From: an uncultured Eubacteriales bacterium
GTDB lineage: Bacteria > Bacillota > Clostridia > Christensenellales > Aristaeellaceae
DNA length: 64,000 nucleotides
Direction of reading: 5' to 3'
Assembly: GCA_902795275.1 (NCBI GenBank)
Contig: CADBKQ010000004.1
Location: forward strand, 186,001-250,000
The position numbers and the translations under genes were made by a program. Of the stretch, positions 51,057 to 59,778 are shown in pieces; the first letter of the stretch is position 1, and each line of letters opens with the position of its first letter. The notes below the pieces were generated by a model, which saw nothing but the letters and a program-made list of their open reading frames with translations, searched no databases and was not told the DNA's origin.

Positions 51057-51125
51057 TAAAAAACAAAAGACCGACGGAACGGGCAAAACCGTCCCGCCGG
51101 GCAGATCATTGTATCCCGGGGAAGT

Positions 51126-51331
51126 ATGAAGGGGTTCGCAAACCCCTTCATCAATAATCCGCAGGCGGCGGCATGTACGTCGCCGAGGAGCAACCGTAGG
51201 TTGCTTCCGCTATCAATTTGCGGCCGTAAAATGAGCGTTTCCGAAGGAAATGCCATTTTACAGCAAATTGATGGATCGAATGAAAGGACAATTCATTGGC
51301 CTTTCATTCGCGTGGTGTCGGAGACACCACG
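51126..51331 (-). repeat. tandem array of six hairpins after the binding-protein gene
   Basis: From the binding-protein stop codon toward the permease gene: 9-bp stem 51311-51331; 11-bp stem 51277-51310; long jointed stem 51212-51272 (arms GCAAATTGAT, CATTTTAC and GGAAATGC); 7-bp stem 51189-51205; 7-bp stem 51164-51184; 11-bp stem 51126-51151. Each arm pair is separate and nearly perfect. It probably protects or processes the binding-protein mRNA and lowers read-through into the permease. Confidence 0.75.
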
Positions 51332-52474
51332 TTACTGCTGGCAGTGCTGCAAAATGAAGTCTTCCACTTCAAAGCTGTCCAGGATGTAATCCGCGTCTTC
51401 CATGACCAGGGTGCTCTTCCACACGTCGATGGTCAGGTCGCCGTCGTTCACGGTGATCGCGGGGTTGGGGGAATAAGCGCCGATGCTCTTGCCCCAGGGC
51501 TTGAAGCCTTCCTGGGTCATCAGGTATTCGATGAACAGCATGCCGGTGTAGGGCCGGGTCGCCTTGGTGTTGATCATGGTGTACATGGGATACATAAAGC
51601 CGGCGAAGGGCTCCACGGCGTAGCCGTTGGCGGCGGCGTCGTACTGGGCCACGGTCAGGTTATCGGTCAGCACGGAGGAGGAACGCAGCTTGCTCAGCAC
51701 GAACAGGCCGATCTTGCCGGTGGCGGTTTCCTGGCTGATTTCCTCGGCGATGGTGGTGTCGGACTTGCCGAAGGTCACGTTATCCAGGAATTCGGCGATC
51801 CACTTGTAGCCCGCGTTCTTGTATTCGCCCAGGTCGATGTCCTCGCCCTTCCAGGCCTTGTAGGCGTCGGCCAGCTTGGCGGCCCATTCGTCCTTGGTGC
51901 ACATCACCAGGAAGTTCATGTTGACCTTTTCGTTTTCGGGGTTCTTGAAGATGATATTGCCCTTCATTTCGGGGGCGGTCAGCTCCCACACGTTCCTGAT
52001 GGCGGGCACATTGTCGCCCAGGTTGTTGTAGATGAACAGCTTGTTGATGAACTGGTGCACCAGGGCGGGCTGCTGGTCGGCTTCATCCAGCGTGTCCTTC
52101 ACTTCGCCGGGCACGAAGTTGATCACCAGGCCTTCGTCGATGGCGTCGGTCAGCTGGGCGCCGTCCTGAATCATCACCATGTCGGCGGCGCCGTTGCCGG
52201 TTTCGTTGCGCAGCTTGGTGTAGATTTCCTGATCCTTCAGGTTGTTGGATTCAAAGGGAATATCATACAGCGCGGCGAACGCTTCCGCGGCGGTGGTGAT
52301 ACGGCTGGTGTTGCCATACACGACGAAGGTGCCGGTTTCGGCCTTGGCCTTTTCCACCAGCTGGTCGTGGGTCATGGCCTGGCCCGCTTCCACATCGGCG
52401 GCCACGTCGGCCAGGGCGGGCAGAGCGCACAGCGCCATCATCAGCGCCAGAACAACGCACAAGAGTTTCTTCAT
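51332..52474 (-). CDS. ABC transporter substrate-binding protein (ferric-iron/Fbp-like)
   Basis: This 380-residue secreted binding protein has a Sec signal peptide MKKLLCVVLALMMALCALPALA with likely cleavage before DVAADV. The rest has the two-lobe type II binding-protein pattern (FVVYGNTSRITTAAEAFAALY, GAADMVMIQDG). There is no lipobox Cys. The ligand is not certain: Fe3+, 2-aminoethylphosphonate or small organic ions all fit. Start 52474 follows AAAGGAGGCATTTCCC; the open frame upstream is not coding. Confidence 0.85.
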   Translation of the reverse strand: MKKLLCVVLALMMALCALPALADVAADVEAGQAMTHDQLVEKAKAETGTFVVYGNTSRITTAAEAFAALYDIPFESNNLKDQEIYTKLRNETGNGAADMVMIQDGAQLTDAIDEGLVINFVPGEVKDTLDEADQQPALVHQFINKLFIYNNLGDNVPAIRNVWELTAPEMKGNIIFKNPENEKVNMNFLVMCTKDEWAAKLADAYKAWKGEDIDLGEYKNAGYKWIAEFLDNVTFGKSDTTIAEEISQETATGKIGLFVLSKLRSSSVLTDNLTVAQYDAAANGYAVEPFAGFMYPMYTMINTKATRPYTGMLFIEYLMTQEGFKPWGKSIGAYSPNPAITVNDGDLTIDVWKSTLVMEDADYILDSFEVEDFILQHCQQ

Positions 52475-52612
52475 GGGAAATGCCTCCTTTAATATAAAAT
52501 ACGATCTATCTTCCACGCGCCGCCGGCGCGCAAAGGGACAACGGAACTGGTAACTTTTGGGAGGATAACGGCACATAATTTCCATACATCCTATGGAATT
52601 TGTTCTGAAAGA

Positions 52613-52641
52613 ATTATAGCATCATTCCCCGCGAAAAGCAA
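52613..52641 (-). promoter_or_regulatory. promoter of the iron-type ABC operon
   Basis: Minus strand TTGCTT (52641-52636), a 17-bp spacer and TATAAT (52618-52613). Downstream, 52578-52600 (AATTCCATA / TATGGAAATT) could fold in the ~135-base leader or bind a regulator. Confidence 0.78.
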
Positions 52642-52659
52642 TACCGGCGTTTGATTTTC

Positions 52660-52688
52660 TTGCAGGGCGGCTTTTTGTGTGCTATACT
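52660..52688 (+). promoter_or_regulatory. promoter of the THUMP methyltransferase
   Basis: TTGCAG (52660-52665), a 17-bp spacer and TATACT (52683-52688). Confidence 0.75.
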
Positions 52689-52726
52689 GGACAAAACGGG
52701 TCACGCTTTTCTCGGGAGGGATACGC

Positions 52727-53827
52727 ATGGAATATATTGCCGCCGCCGCGTTCGGGCTGGAAGGGATCGTCCGGCGGGAACTGAATCATCTGGGGCTGGA
52801 CGCCAAAGGCGAAACGGGCGGGGCGCGGTTTGCGGCCTCGCCGGAGGAAGCGTTCAAGGCCAACCTGTGGCTGCGCACGGCGGACCGGGTGCTGCTGATC
52901 ATGGGCGAAGGAAAGGTGCTCAGCTTTGAGGACTTGTTTCAGCTGGTGCAAAGCCTGCCTTGGGAGGACTATCTTCCTAAGAACGCCCGCTTCCCGGTCA
53001 GCGGCAAGTGCGCCCGCAGCCAGCTTATGAGCGTGCGGGACTGCCAGGCCATCACGAAAAAGGCCATCGTGGAGCGGCTTAAGCGCCACTATAAAACTCC
53101 GTGGTTCCCGGAGGACGGACCGGAATATCCCATCGACGTGTCCATCCACGGCGATGTGGCCCGCCTGACCATCGACACCAGCGGCACAGCCCTGAACCGC
53201 CGGGGCTACCGCACCTGGAATGGGGAAGCGCCGCTGCGGGAAACCCTGGCTGCCGCGCTGGTGATGCTGTCCCCCTGGGAGAAGGACATGCCGCTTTGGG
53301 ACCCCTGCTGCGGCACAGGCACGCTGCTCATCGAGGCGGCGTATCTGCGTTCCCGCCGCGCGCCGGGCTTGACCCGGGCTTTCGCCTGCGAAGCCTGGCC
53401 GGAGTTTCCGAAAAAGAAGATGGACGAAATCCGCAAGGACGCGGAGGCGCAGTTTGATCCCTCCAAAATCGGCATGATCGGCGGCAGCGACATTGACCCG
53501 GAAGCGCTGACCCTGTGCAAGCGCCACATCAAGCAGGCGGGGCTGGCGGGGAAAATCACCGTGACGCAGAAGGATTTGAAGGAGCTGCAATTGGAGGCGG
53601 CTTCGCCCCTGTTCCTGCTGAACCCGCCCTACGGCGAACGGCTGAGCGATAAGAAGAAATGCGAAGCCCTGTACCGGGAACTCCGTGCCCTGTACGACCG
53701 GCATCCCGGCAGCCGCATGGGCGTCATCACCGCCCACACCGGCTTTGAGCGCTGCTTTGGCAAACGCGCCGCCCAGAAGCGGCGGCTCTACAACGGACGG
53801 CTGGAATGTGAGTTTATGGTGTACTGA
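52727..53827 (+). CDS. THUMP-domain class I rRNA methyltransferase (RlmL-like)
   Basis: 366 residues: N-terminal ferredoxin-like/THUMP part (1-160), then a Rossmann methyltransferase with WDPCCGTGTLLIEAA (SAM site) and LLNPPYGERL (NPPY catalytic motif for guanine N2). Relatives (YpsC/RlmL N-terminal enzyme) modify 23S rRNA. Start 52727 has GGAGGG 6 bases upstream. Confidence 0.92.
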   Translation: MEYIAAAAFGLEGIVRRELNHLGLDAKGETGGARFAASPEEAFKANLWLRTADRVLLIMGEGKVLSFEDLFQLVQSLPWEDYLPKNARFPVSGKCARSQLMSVRDCQAITKKAIVERLKRHYKTPWFPEDGPEYPIDVSIHGDVARLTIDTSGTALNRRGYRTWNGEAPLRETLAAALVMLSPWEKDMPLWDPCCGTGTLLIEAAYLRSRRAPGLTRAFACEAWPEFPKKKMDEIRKDAEAQFDPSKIGMIGGSDIDPEALTLCKRHIKQAGLAGKITVTQKDLKELQLEAASPLFLLNPPYGERLSDKKKCEALYRELRALYDRHPGSRMGVITAHTGFERCFGKRAAQKRRLYNGRLECEFMVY

Positions 53828-53851
53828 GAGTCGCAAGGACACTTTAAGTGA

Positions 53852-53883
53852 CGAAAGGCCACGCAGGGATGCGTGGCCTTTCG
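53852..53883. terminator. hairpin between convergent methyltransferase and xylanase genes
   Basis: Perfect 14-bp arms with a 4-base loop (CGAAAGGCCACGCA / TGCGTGGCCTTTCG). T runs are short, so termination strength is unsure. Confidence 0.65.
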
Positions 53884-53901
53884 TGCGGAAAGAAGGATTT
53901 T

Positions 53902-55470
53902 TTATTTCACGGCTTCGGGATGGATCACCGCCCAGAAAGCGGGCTTGGGGCTGCTGTCGGCGTTGAAGAGCAGGGGGTGTTGGCCGGAGCGCCAGGAATA
54001 GTTGTCGGTCACGCCCCACACCTGAACGGCGTCGGTCTGGTCGCTGACGGACTTCATCAGCTTCATGATGTCGGCGTACATCTTGGCCTGCTTTGCCAGG
54101 TTGGCTTCGCTGGCGGAGGGGATGCCGATGTCCAGCTCGCTCACCCGCAGCCGCAGGCCCAGGGCCGCGATGCGCCGCACGCAGGCTTCGATGGCCTGCA
54201 TGGTGGGGAAGCTGATCTCGTGGTGCATCTGGAAGCCGTAGCCGTCCACGGTGCCGTCGGCCATCAGGCTTTCCAGCAACTTCACGATGCCGTTCTGCTT
54301 GCCCAGGATGGCGGTGTTGTAGTCGTTGTAACAGAGCACCGTGCCTTCCGGGGCATACTTCCGGGCCAGTTCAAAGGCGCGGTTCACAAAATCCTCGCCC
54401 ACTACTTTCGTCCAATTGGACTGCCGCAGCTTGCCGGTGCCGTCGTCAACGGCCTCGTTCACCACGTCCCAGCTGACGATCACGCCGGGGTAATTCTCCT
54501 GCATGTAGGCAAACACGCCGCGGATATAGTTTTCCAGCCGGGCCAGCATCACTTCCCTCGTCACGAAGGGCTTGCTTGCGTCGTAGCCCTCATGGAAGAA
54601 GGCTTCGGGGGTCTGGGAGTGCCACACCAGCACGTGGCCGTGCATTTTCACGCCGTTCTTTTTGCAGAAGTCCAGCAGCGGCTTCGCGGCGTCGAAGTGG
54701 ACGGCGGCGGCGGTTTCGTCCTGGGCGGCCAGGCGCTTGCTGGCGGCGACGTCCAGCACGGCGTCGGGCTTGAGCTCGTTCTCGGGGGTCAGGATGCTGA
54801 ACTGGCGCAGGTTAAATTCCATGGCCTGGGCGTTCCGGGCGAGCATGCCGGGCACGCAGGCGCCGAAGTCGAAATAATCCGCGTAGGCTTCCTTGAGGGA
54901 GGGAATCTCGCCATTTTCACCCAGCGTCATGGGGATCTCCAGGTCGGGATGGTTGGCGGCTTCCGCCGTGCCCGCGGGCGCGTTGATGCGGAAAAAGCGC
55001 ATGACGAAATCAAGGGTAGGCGCGCCGGTGGTTTCCACGTAGAGGATATAATTGTAGTAGGTGTCGGGGGTGTACGCGCCGCTGAGCAGCGTCCACTTGC
55101 CCTTCTCCGCCGTGCCGAAAGCCAGGTTCTCGTAGCTTTCCACGCCGTCCCGGGAATGGGCCACGGAGATCATGAAGTCGGCGCTGTCCACATCGTCCTG
55201 GCGCACCTGCACGCTCAGCTCGTATTCCACGCCGGGAGTCAGCTCAAAGTCCCGCCCGGCGGAGTTCCAGTCCGACTGCCGCCCCGTCACGCGCAGGGCG
55301 TTGAGTTCCACCGGCTCCACGGCCGCCGTGCCCATCGAGCGGGCCACCCACCCGTCGGTTCCGCCGGTAAAGTTGGATTGATAGAGCATCACCTTGTCCT
55401 CCGCCAGAACGCCCGCGCAGGTGGCGAGCAGCAGCAGGGAGGCCAGCAGCAGAGAGATCGCTTTTTTCAT
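53902..55470 (-). CDS. secreted GH10 endo-1,4-beta-xylanase with N-terminal CBM
   Basis: 522 residues: signal peptide (1-23, ends GVLAE), a carbohydrate-binding module of the CBM4/9/22 type (about 27-165, NFTGGTDGWVAR...ELSVQVRQDD), then the GH10 barrel. The acid/base Glu339 lies in WDVVNE, the nucleophile Glu445 in VSELDI, and VLVWHSQTP and YNDYN are typical. It hydrolyses xylan outside the cell. Its start lies 27 bp after the stop of the c-di-GMP gene with AAAAAGGAAGAAC as ribosome site and no promoter in between, so it belongs to that operon. Confidence 0.95.
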   Translation of the reverse strand: MKKAISLLLASLLLLATCAGVLAEDKVMLYQSNFTGGTDGWVARSMGTAAVEPVELNALRVTGRQSDWNSAGRDFELTPGVEYELSVQVRQDDVDSADFMISVAHSRDGVESYENLAFGTAEKGKWTLLSGAYTPDTYYNYILYVETTGAPTLDFVMRFFRINAPAGTAEAANHPDLEIPMTLGENGEIPSLKEAYADYFDFGACVPGMLARNAQAMEFNLRQFSILTPENELKPDAVLDVAASKRLAAQDETAAAVHFDAAKPLLDFCKKNGVKMHGHVLVWHSQTPEAFFHEGYDASKPFVTREVMLARLENYIRGVFAYMQENYPGVIVSWDVVNEAVDDGTGKLRQSNWTKVVGEDFVNRAFELARKYAPEGTVLCYNDYNTAILGKQNGIVKLLESLMADGTVDGYGFQMHHEISFPTMQAIEACVRRIAALGLRLRVSELDIGIPSASEANLAKQAKMYADIMKLMKSVSDQTDAVQVWGVTDNYSWRSGQHPLLFNADSSPKPAFWAVIHPEAVK

Positions 55471-55497
55471 ATTGTTCTTCTTGTTCTTCCTTTTTCG

Positions 55498-58400
55498 TTA
55501 TTCGTTTTGTTTTATACTCTGGGCGTTTTCCCGGCAGAGACGATCGGCCCGTTCAAAGACGGAGGCCACGCTCTCCACGCCGTCATATTTTGCCATGCCG
55601 AAGGCCAGCGCCAATCCGCCGCTGTTTTCGCGGCTCTTTTCCTTCAGTTCCGCAACCAGCCCGTCGAGGCTTTCAAAATCGTGGCCCTGGGCGATCACGG
55701 CAAACTGGTCGCCGGCCACCCGGAAGACCGGGCTGTGCTTGAAGGTGTCGCAGATGGCGGCGCACACATCCAGAATCAGCTGGTCGCCCGCGTCGCGGCC
55801 CTTTTCCTCGTTGACCTGGGCGAGCTCTTTCACGCGGCACAGCACGATGGCGTACTGCACCGGCAGGCCGCCTTCGATCTGGCGGGCCAGGGTTTCCGAC
55901 ACGCTGAAATAGGCTTTTTTATCCTTGACGCCTGTGAGCGTGTCCAGGTTCGCCTCGCTGCGCGCCGCGGACAGCTTGCGCTGGTAGTCCTGTTCGCGCC
56001 GGGCCTGGGCGTTGATGTTATTCACGCCGACAATTAGCTGAGGCCCGTCCTTCTCCTCCACCAGCGCGGCCTTGAGGCTGACATAGGTGGGCTCTCCGTT
56101 CAGGAGCATCCGGTACTGGAAGCTGTAAATGCCGTTCTTTTCGATTTCTTCCAGCACCCTTTCCCGGGTGAGCATCGCCTGGAATTTTTCCCTGTCCTCG
56201 GGATAGACGTATTTCACGCTTTCCTTATGCGCCTGGGCGAAGAAATCCTCGCCTTCCTTCGGCATGTCCAGCCCCGCGTAATCCCTGCTGGCGCTGTATT
56301 CGATATAGCGGGCGGTCGCGGGGTCGATCGTGTAAATGGCGATAAAGTCCTGGGTGAGCGCGGTGATGCGGGAGTAGGTCATCCGTTCCGCCTGGATGCG
56401 GGCGAGGGTTTCCTTCTGCCGCATCTGGGCGTCCACGTTGTTGACGCCGATGATGATGTGCGACCGGTCGGCCTGCATGCGCACGGCTTTCATGTTGACA
56501 TAGGTGGGCTTGCCGTCGATCAGCAGGCGGTAGGTCAGGGTGAAGGTGCCCTCCGCATCCAGTATCTTTTCGATGTTCTCCCGGGTGAAGGCGCTGAGGA
56601 AATACTCCTGGTCGTCCTTGTGCAGCCGCGTTTCCGCTTCCTTGCGGCTGACGGAGAAGAAGTGATCCCCGTGCCGTTCCAGCGCCAGGTTTTCCCGCGC
56701 GGCGTCCGGGCTGTATTCGATGAAGGCTTCGGTGTCCAGGTTCACGTAATAGAGGAACAGATAATCGGCGGACAGGGCCTTGGCGATGTGCGCGTAGTTG
56801 GTGCCGGCGTTTTCGCCTTCCTTGATCACGGCCAGCACGGCCGCGGCGATGGCGGATGTGCCCGTAACGGGGTTGACCGCCACCCGGCGGATGAGGGCGT
56901 GAATCGACGTGTCCTCGTTGATTTTTTCATCCACGATGGCGCGCTTTCCATCCTTGCTGCATCGCATCACCGCGCCCATGAACACGGAGCCCGGCAGGTT
57001 CGGCATCTCGGAATAATCCAATGCTTCCGTCGAAAACTTTGCGCCCATCGTCCGCTCCAGGAAGTCGCGGTAGGATTTGTTGCACCGGTTATATCTCACC
57101 CGCGTGCCGTTGACCTCGATGATGCTCATGGGCAGGGTGTTGAAGTAGCGGCGCAGGGGTTCGTCGTCCTCGCTGGAAAGCACGGCCATATCGTACAGGT
57201 TCACGCGCCCGATGGAGGCGTAATACGCCATCTCCTCCGGGTTTTCAAAGCCCATGTCCATGCCCTTTTTATGCATGGACAGCATGGCGTCGAAGGAAAT
57301 GGGCTTGCCGTAATAGTAGCCCTGAATCTTCGTGCAGCCGATTTCCCGCAGGAATTCCACCTGCTCTTCCTGCTCCACGCCCTCGCAGACGGTTTCCAGC
57401 CCCAGGCCGATGGCCATCTTCGTCAGCTCTGTCAGGATGATCTTGCTTTCGTCGCCGCTGCCGAAGCGCTCCATGAAGCGCATGTCGAACTTGAGCAGGT
57501 CGAAGCGGATGTTCTGCAGCACGTCCAGGGAGGAATAGCCGCTGCCGAAGTCGTCCATCCACACCTCGAAGCCCAGCTTCTGGAACCGCTCCACCTGTTC
57601 CTTCATGAAATCGAAATCGCTGCCGATCACGCTTTCCGTGATCTCAACGGAAATCATGCGGCGCTCGATGCCCGCCTCGTCCACCCGGCGGCGGATCTCT
57701 TCCACGATGTCGCAGCTGTCAAAGTCGTTCCGGGACAGGTTGATGGACTGGGGCACCACGTAGAGGCCCGCCTCCGCCTGCTTTTTCATTTTCGCCAGAA
57801 CCTGCTCCACCACGTAGAGATCCAGCCTGTAAATCAGCTTGGCTTCTTCCAGCGCGGGAATGAAATCGGCGGGGGAGAGGAAGCCCATCACCGGGTCGAT
57901 CCAGCGGGACAGCGCTTCCTCGTCGCACACCTTGCCGTCGGCGGCGCGGATGATGGGCTGGTAATACACCTTCACCCAGCCCTCGGCCAGCGCCCGGTCC
58001 AGGTTGTTGACGATGTAGCGATACACATCGCCGTTCCTGAGCATGTCTTCGTCGAAATAGCAGACGGTGGAAGCGAGTGCCCCTCTGTTCTGATCGCAGG
58101 CAAACTTGGCGCGGTCGCACGCCACGTTGACATCCACCTTTTCCAGGCTGTACGGATAGACGCCCACCCGAATGATCATAGGCTTTCCATTGTCGGCGGT
58201 CTGGCATTGGCGGAAGATTTCCCGCACTTCTTCGTCCACGTGCTCTTCATCCGTGACCGCGGCAAAATGGTCTTCGCTGAAACGGCAGAGGCGGCGGTCG
58301 CCGAACTGGCGCAGCAGGATATTCGCGAAGGCGCAGATCAGCCCGTCGCCTTTTTCAAAGCCGTACTGCCTGTTGTAATGCTTGATGCCCGCAATGTCGA

Positions 58401-59733
58401 AATACAGCATCACGGGATGGCCGCCTTCGTCCAGCAGCCGCTTCCTCTCCGTCTCCGCGAGCCGGAAGAAATAGCGCATGTTCGGCAGGCCGGTCAGCTT
58501 ATCGGTCAGGATCTGGTGGTTCAGGTCTTCGATGGAGCGCTTGATGCGATCCCGCATCGCGGTAAACGCCTCGGTCAGCGTGCCGATTTCATCCTTGCCC
58601 TTGTATTTCAGGTTCACGTCGTAGTCCGCGTCGGCCAGCCGCTGGGAAGCTGTCGTCAGTTCCTTGAGGGGATGGGTGATGATCCGCACGATGATGGCGG
58701 TCAGCACCGCGCCGGCGGCGATCACCACCGCCGTGATCATCAGAACGATCTTGACCAGCCGCGTCCAGGGCGCGTTGATTTCCCGGGTCGGCACCGTGAT
58801 GACCAGTTTCATGTCGTTGGGCAGGGTGAAAAACGACATCTGCTGCTTTTCGCCGTTGGCGGTGTAGCGGATCAACTGGCCGCCATTGCTTTCGTATTGC
58901 AGCATATCCCGGCGGACGGATAGCTCCGCGATGTCCGGGACGCTGCCGAAGGGCAGCTCTGGATGGTACAGCACGCGGCCTTCCGCGTCGCACAGGGAGG
59001 CAAAGCCTGTCTGGTACACCTGAATGGAGCTGATCTGTTCCGTCAGGGTATCAAAGGGAATATCCATGCCCAGCAAACCGATCATCGCACCGGATTTATA
59101 AATCGGCACGATATAGGAGCAGGCCCAGGCGTCGTTCAGGGTGTTGGAACGGTAAGGCCCGATCCAGGAGGGACGGCCCCTCTCCAGCGCGGTAAAATAC
59201 CAGGCGTTATGCGCCATATCCTCCGGGTCAAGGCGGATCACGTCCAGAGACTCCTGCTCCGCGAAGCCCGTTTTTCCCATTTTGGCGTAGTAAAAGCCGT
59301 GCGCCGACGGACTGATTTCAGGATTGATGCAGTAATAGTACCCCGTCACGCCGTGGGTATAGCTGGCGACGCCGGAGAAAAACTCCTGGATCCGCCCGCA
59401 GTACGCGGCCAGGTATTCGTCCAGCTTTTCCCGCTGTTCGTCGGTCTGGCTGATCGGCCCGGCGTCCGTCCGCACGGCCCCGCATTCCACCAGCAACACG
59501 CTGTCCAGGCTGTCGATGGCGATGTTGGCGGTCAGTTCCACCGACTGCTCGATGCTCTCAAAATATTTTTCCAGGGATTTCTGCGTGTTATGGCCGATCA
59601 GGTTCATCAGGCTCACGGAGTTCTGGTCGGTCTCTTCCTGAACGGTGGTATAGCTGGCGGCAAACAGGCCGACGATGCTCGTCAGGATAGCGACGATGGT
59701 GATGGCCGTAATCTTGGCGCGGATGGAATGCAT
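55498..59733 (-). CDS. membrane Cache-HAMP-GGDEF-EAL-PAS-PAS-GGDEF protein
   Basis: 1411 residues: TM1 (about 8-28), external dCache-type sensor (about 30-320), TM2 (about 327-350), HAMP (about 350-405), a GGDEF domain degenerate at its motif (SEDHF, 486-490), and an EAL domain (about 575-825) with EALSR, NLS, EITES, DDFGSGYSS and CEGVE intact. A linker and two similar PAS-like repeats (about 985-1105 and 1122-1242, both ending IVGVNN-type) follow, then a second degenerate GGDEF (AGDQF, 1340-1344). The clear prediction is a c-di-GMP phosphodiesterase whose GGDEF parts act as sensors. Start 59733 follows AAAGGAGGGAACAGCTG. It lies between a peptide-type binding lipoprotein gene and a xylanase gene. 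Confidence 0.9.
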   Translation of the reverse strand: MHSIRAKITAITIVAILTSIVGLFAASYTTVQEETDQNSVSLMNLIGHNTQKSLEKYFESIEQSVELTANIAIDSLDSVLLVECGAVRTDAGPISQTDEQREKLDEYLAAYCGRIQEFFSGVASYTHGVTGYYYCINPEISPSAHGFYYAKMGKTGFAEQESLDVIRLDPEDMAHNAWYFTALERGRPSWIGPYRSNTLNDAWACSYIVPIYKSGAMIGLLGMDIPFDTLTEQISSIQVYQTGFASLCDAEGRVLYHPELPFGSVPDIAELSVRRDMLQYESNGGQLIRYTANGEKQQMSFFTLPNDMKLVITVPTREINAPWTRLVKIVLMITAVVIAAGAVLTAIIVRIITHPLKELTTASQRLADADYDVNLKYKGKDEIGTLTEAFTAMRDRIKRSIEDLNHQILTDKLTGLPNMRYFFRLAETERKRLLDEGGHPVMLYFDIAGIKHYNRQYGFEKGDGLICAFANILLRQFGDRRLCRFSEDHFAAVTDEEHVDEEVREIFRQCQTADNGKPMIIRVGVYPYSLEKVDVNVACDRAKFACDQNRGALASTVCYFDEDMLRNGDVYRYIVNNLDRALAEGWVKVYYQPIIRAADGKVCDEEALSRWIDPVMGFLSPADFIPALEEAKLIYRLDLYVVEQVLAKMKKQAEAGLYVVPQSINLSRNDFDSCDIVEEIRRRVDEAGIERRMISVEITESVIGSDFDFMKEQVERFQKLGFEVWMDDFGSGYSSLDVLQNIRFDLLKFDMRFMERFGSGDESKIILTELTKMAIGLGLETVCEGVEQEEQVEFLREIGCTKIQGYYYGKPISFDAMLSMHKKGMDMGFENPEEMAYYASIGRVNLYDMAVLSSEDDEPLRRYFNTLPMSIIEVNGTRVRYNRCNKSYRDFLERTMGAKFSTEALDYSEMPNLPGSVFMGAVMRCSKDGKRAIVDEKINEDTSIHALIRRVAVNPVTGTSAIAAAVLAVIKEGENAGTNYAHIAKALSADYLFLYYVNLDTEAFIEYSPDAARENLALERHGDHFFSVSRKEAETRLHKDDQEYFLSAFTRENIEKILDAEGTFTLTYRLLIDGKPTYVNMKAVRMQADRSHIIIGVNNVDAQMRQKETLARIQAERMTYSRITALTQDFIAIYTIDPATARYIEYSASRDYAGLDMPKEGEDFFAQAHKESVKYVYPEDREKFQAMLTRERVLEEIEKNGIYSFQYRMLLNGEPTYVSLKAALVEEKDGPQLIVGVNNINAQARREQDYQRKLSAARSEANLDTLTGVKDKKAYFSVSETLARQIEGGLPVQYAIVLCRVKELAQVNEEKGRDAGDQLILDVCAAICDTFKHSPVFRVAGDQFAVIAQGHDFESLDGLVAELKEKSRENSGGLALAFGMAKYDGVESVASVFERADRLCRENAQSIKQNE

Positions 59734-59778
59734 CAGCTGTTCCCTCCTTTACTGTGTGCTTCGCGGAGGCAATGGGTA

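Noticed and set aside
53848..58923. Very long open frames on the plus strand opposite the xylanase and c-di-GMP genes
   Set aside because: They are rich in His, Val, Gly and Gln, lack ribosome sites and known domains, and arise from codon-position GC bias of the true minus-strand genes. The same holds for the long frames opposite uxaC, GH28 and GH3.
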